NCBI GenBank assembly: GCA_964431685.1
Contig: CAYSLA010000186.1
Span: 1-6,459 of the forward strand
DNA length: 6,459 bases
Direction of reading: 5' to 3'
DNA from: CAYSLA01 sp964431685
GTDB taxonomy: Bacteria; Armatimonadota; UBA5829
In this document: positions 6,229-6,459 of the stretch, in pieces
Position numbering within the stretch: position 1 is the stretch's first letter
Layout of the letters: every line of letters starts with the position of its first letter
Notes under the pieces: generated by a model
Databases searched by the model: none
Told to the model about the DNA's origin: nothing
Seen by the model: the letters and a program-made list of their open reading frames with translations, nothing else
Position numbers and translations under genes: made by a program

Positions 6229-6459
6229 GAAAGCCTCATCGCAACTGCGTAAGGAAGCACTTCGAAGTGCTCCCCCACCGTTCGCCTTCGAATCAAGTCC
6301 GGAATGTCGTGGATGGACGAACGGAACCCCGACGGCCGAGTACGGACTGGACCACAGGACGCTTGGGGACGAAGACAGTCCCGAAGCATAGCAACCACGT
6401 CATCCTGAACTTGATTCAGGACCGGCATGACGTAGTACTCAGCGAGACTGAGCTCATAC
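6225..6459 (-). CDS. Possible 3' end of an unrecognised gene, running off the window, repeat-filled
   Basis: A minus-strand frame is open from the window edge to a TGA at 6225-6227 that overlaps the glycosyltransferase ATG (ATGA). It gives 77 residues with no start needed inside the window. The entering part 'YELSLAEYYV' and the last part 'EHFEVLPYAVAMRLS' look protein-like. The middle ('VLNQVQDD...' through 'IHDIPDLIRRR') is what the palindromic repeats at 6290-6432 encode, and it does not look like a conserved protein. Either a real upstream gene, possibly in an operon with the glycosyltransferase, carries an in-frame repeat insert near its C-terminus, or the frame is open by chance across a repeat-rich spacer. 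I recognise no family. The 231 bases upstream of the glycosyltransferase contain nothing else I can call a gene. Confidence 0.35.
   Translation of the reverse strand, partial: YELSLAEYYVMPVLNQVQDDVVAMLRDCLRPQASCGPVRTRPSGFRSSIHDIPDLIRRRTVGEHFEVLPYAVAMRLS
6256..6271. repeat. Perfect 16-base palindrome upstream of the glycosyltransferase
   Basis: AGCACTTCGAAGTGCT is perfectly self-complementary, and after one mismatch on each side GG/CC extends the symmetry by two bases. It ends 28 bases before the glycosyltransferase ATG on the minus strand. It could be an operator, a short hairpin near the translation start, or part of the neighbouring repeats. If the overlapping frame is really coding, it would simply encode E-H-F-E-V-L. 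Confidence 0.45.
6290..6312 (+). repeat. Inverted copy 1 of a GAATCAAGTYC repeat
   Basis: This 23-base stretch starts GAATCAAGTCCGG and matches the reverse complement of 6395-6417 at 19 of 23 positions. The two copies are separated by 82 bases. The core CCGGACTTGATTC (on the minus strand) resembles the dispersed 'CCGGACTTGATCCGG' palindromes found in many bacterial genomes. This copy has lost its own second arm. Confidence 0.55.
6398..6432. repeat. Palindromic dispersed repeat (inverted copy 2)
   Basis: The outer arms CGTCAT (6398-6403) and ATGACG (6427-6432) and inner arms CCTGAA (6404-6409) and TTCAGG (6415-6420) form a hairpin with loop CTTGA and a 6-base bulge ACCGGC. Read on the minus strand it encodes 'VMPVLNQVQDDV', a peptide that is a familiar trace of this repeat type in predicted proteins. 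A further short stem, CTCAG/CTGAG, lies just beyond at 6438-6452. Confidence 0.65.

Noticed and set aside
6290..6452. CRISPR array
   Set aside because: Only two copies, in inverted orientation and with four mismatches. There is no direct-repeat/spacer periodicity.

Overview
The window looks like a piece of a bacterial draft or metagenome scaffold. It is moderately GC-rich and has sigma70-like promoters, one strong Shine-Dalgarno, and a run of exactly 100 N. The gene content is a non-HemE URO-D-fold protein, a 'WPNFMGPNANG' type PQQ-repeat beta-propeller with signal peptide, a FucP-like MFS carrier, a GIDE/Mulan-like membrane protein and a GT4 glycosyltransferase with a CGxC N-terminus. This mix suits environmental lineages such as Armatimonadota, Planctomycetota, Hydrogenedentota or similar. 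That placement is inference from gene content, and no marker gene is present.

Layout: (1) 62-856, minus strand: a two-TM GIDE-domain protein with a clear extended -10 promoter. (2) 857-1291: a divergent intergenic region with a strong imperfect hairpin (944-973), an otherwise featureless middle, and a candidate promoter overlapped by an operator-like palindrome in front of the MFS gene. (3) 1292-4811, plus strand: MFS transporter, then a URO-D-family protein with its own predicted promoter and strong SD, then a secreted PQQ-like beta-propeller protein that runs into the assembly gap. (4) 4812-4911: gap. (5) 4912-6228, minus strand: a glycosyltransferase lacking only its extreme C-terminus, convergent with the propeller gene. 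(6) 6225-6459: the possible 3' end of a further minus-strand gene, overlapping the glycosyltransferase start by ATGA and filled with repeat sequence.

The MFS, URO-D and propeller genes may form one catabolic or uptake locus: import of a small, perhaps sugar-like or methylated, molecule, a URO-D-fold transferase acting in the cytoplasm, and an exported propeller. No substrate can be read from the sequence.

The most unusual signal is repeat biology. A 52-base palindrome sits inside the glycosyltransferase gene and adds about 16 in-frame residues just before a conserved 'DVVNLT' strand. The open frame just upstream carries inverted copies of a second palindromic repeat, also without breaking the frame. 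A third palindrome lies in the divergent intergenic region. This resembles protein-tolerated palindromic elements of the kind known in Rickettsia, but from apparently different sequence families.
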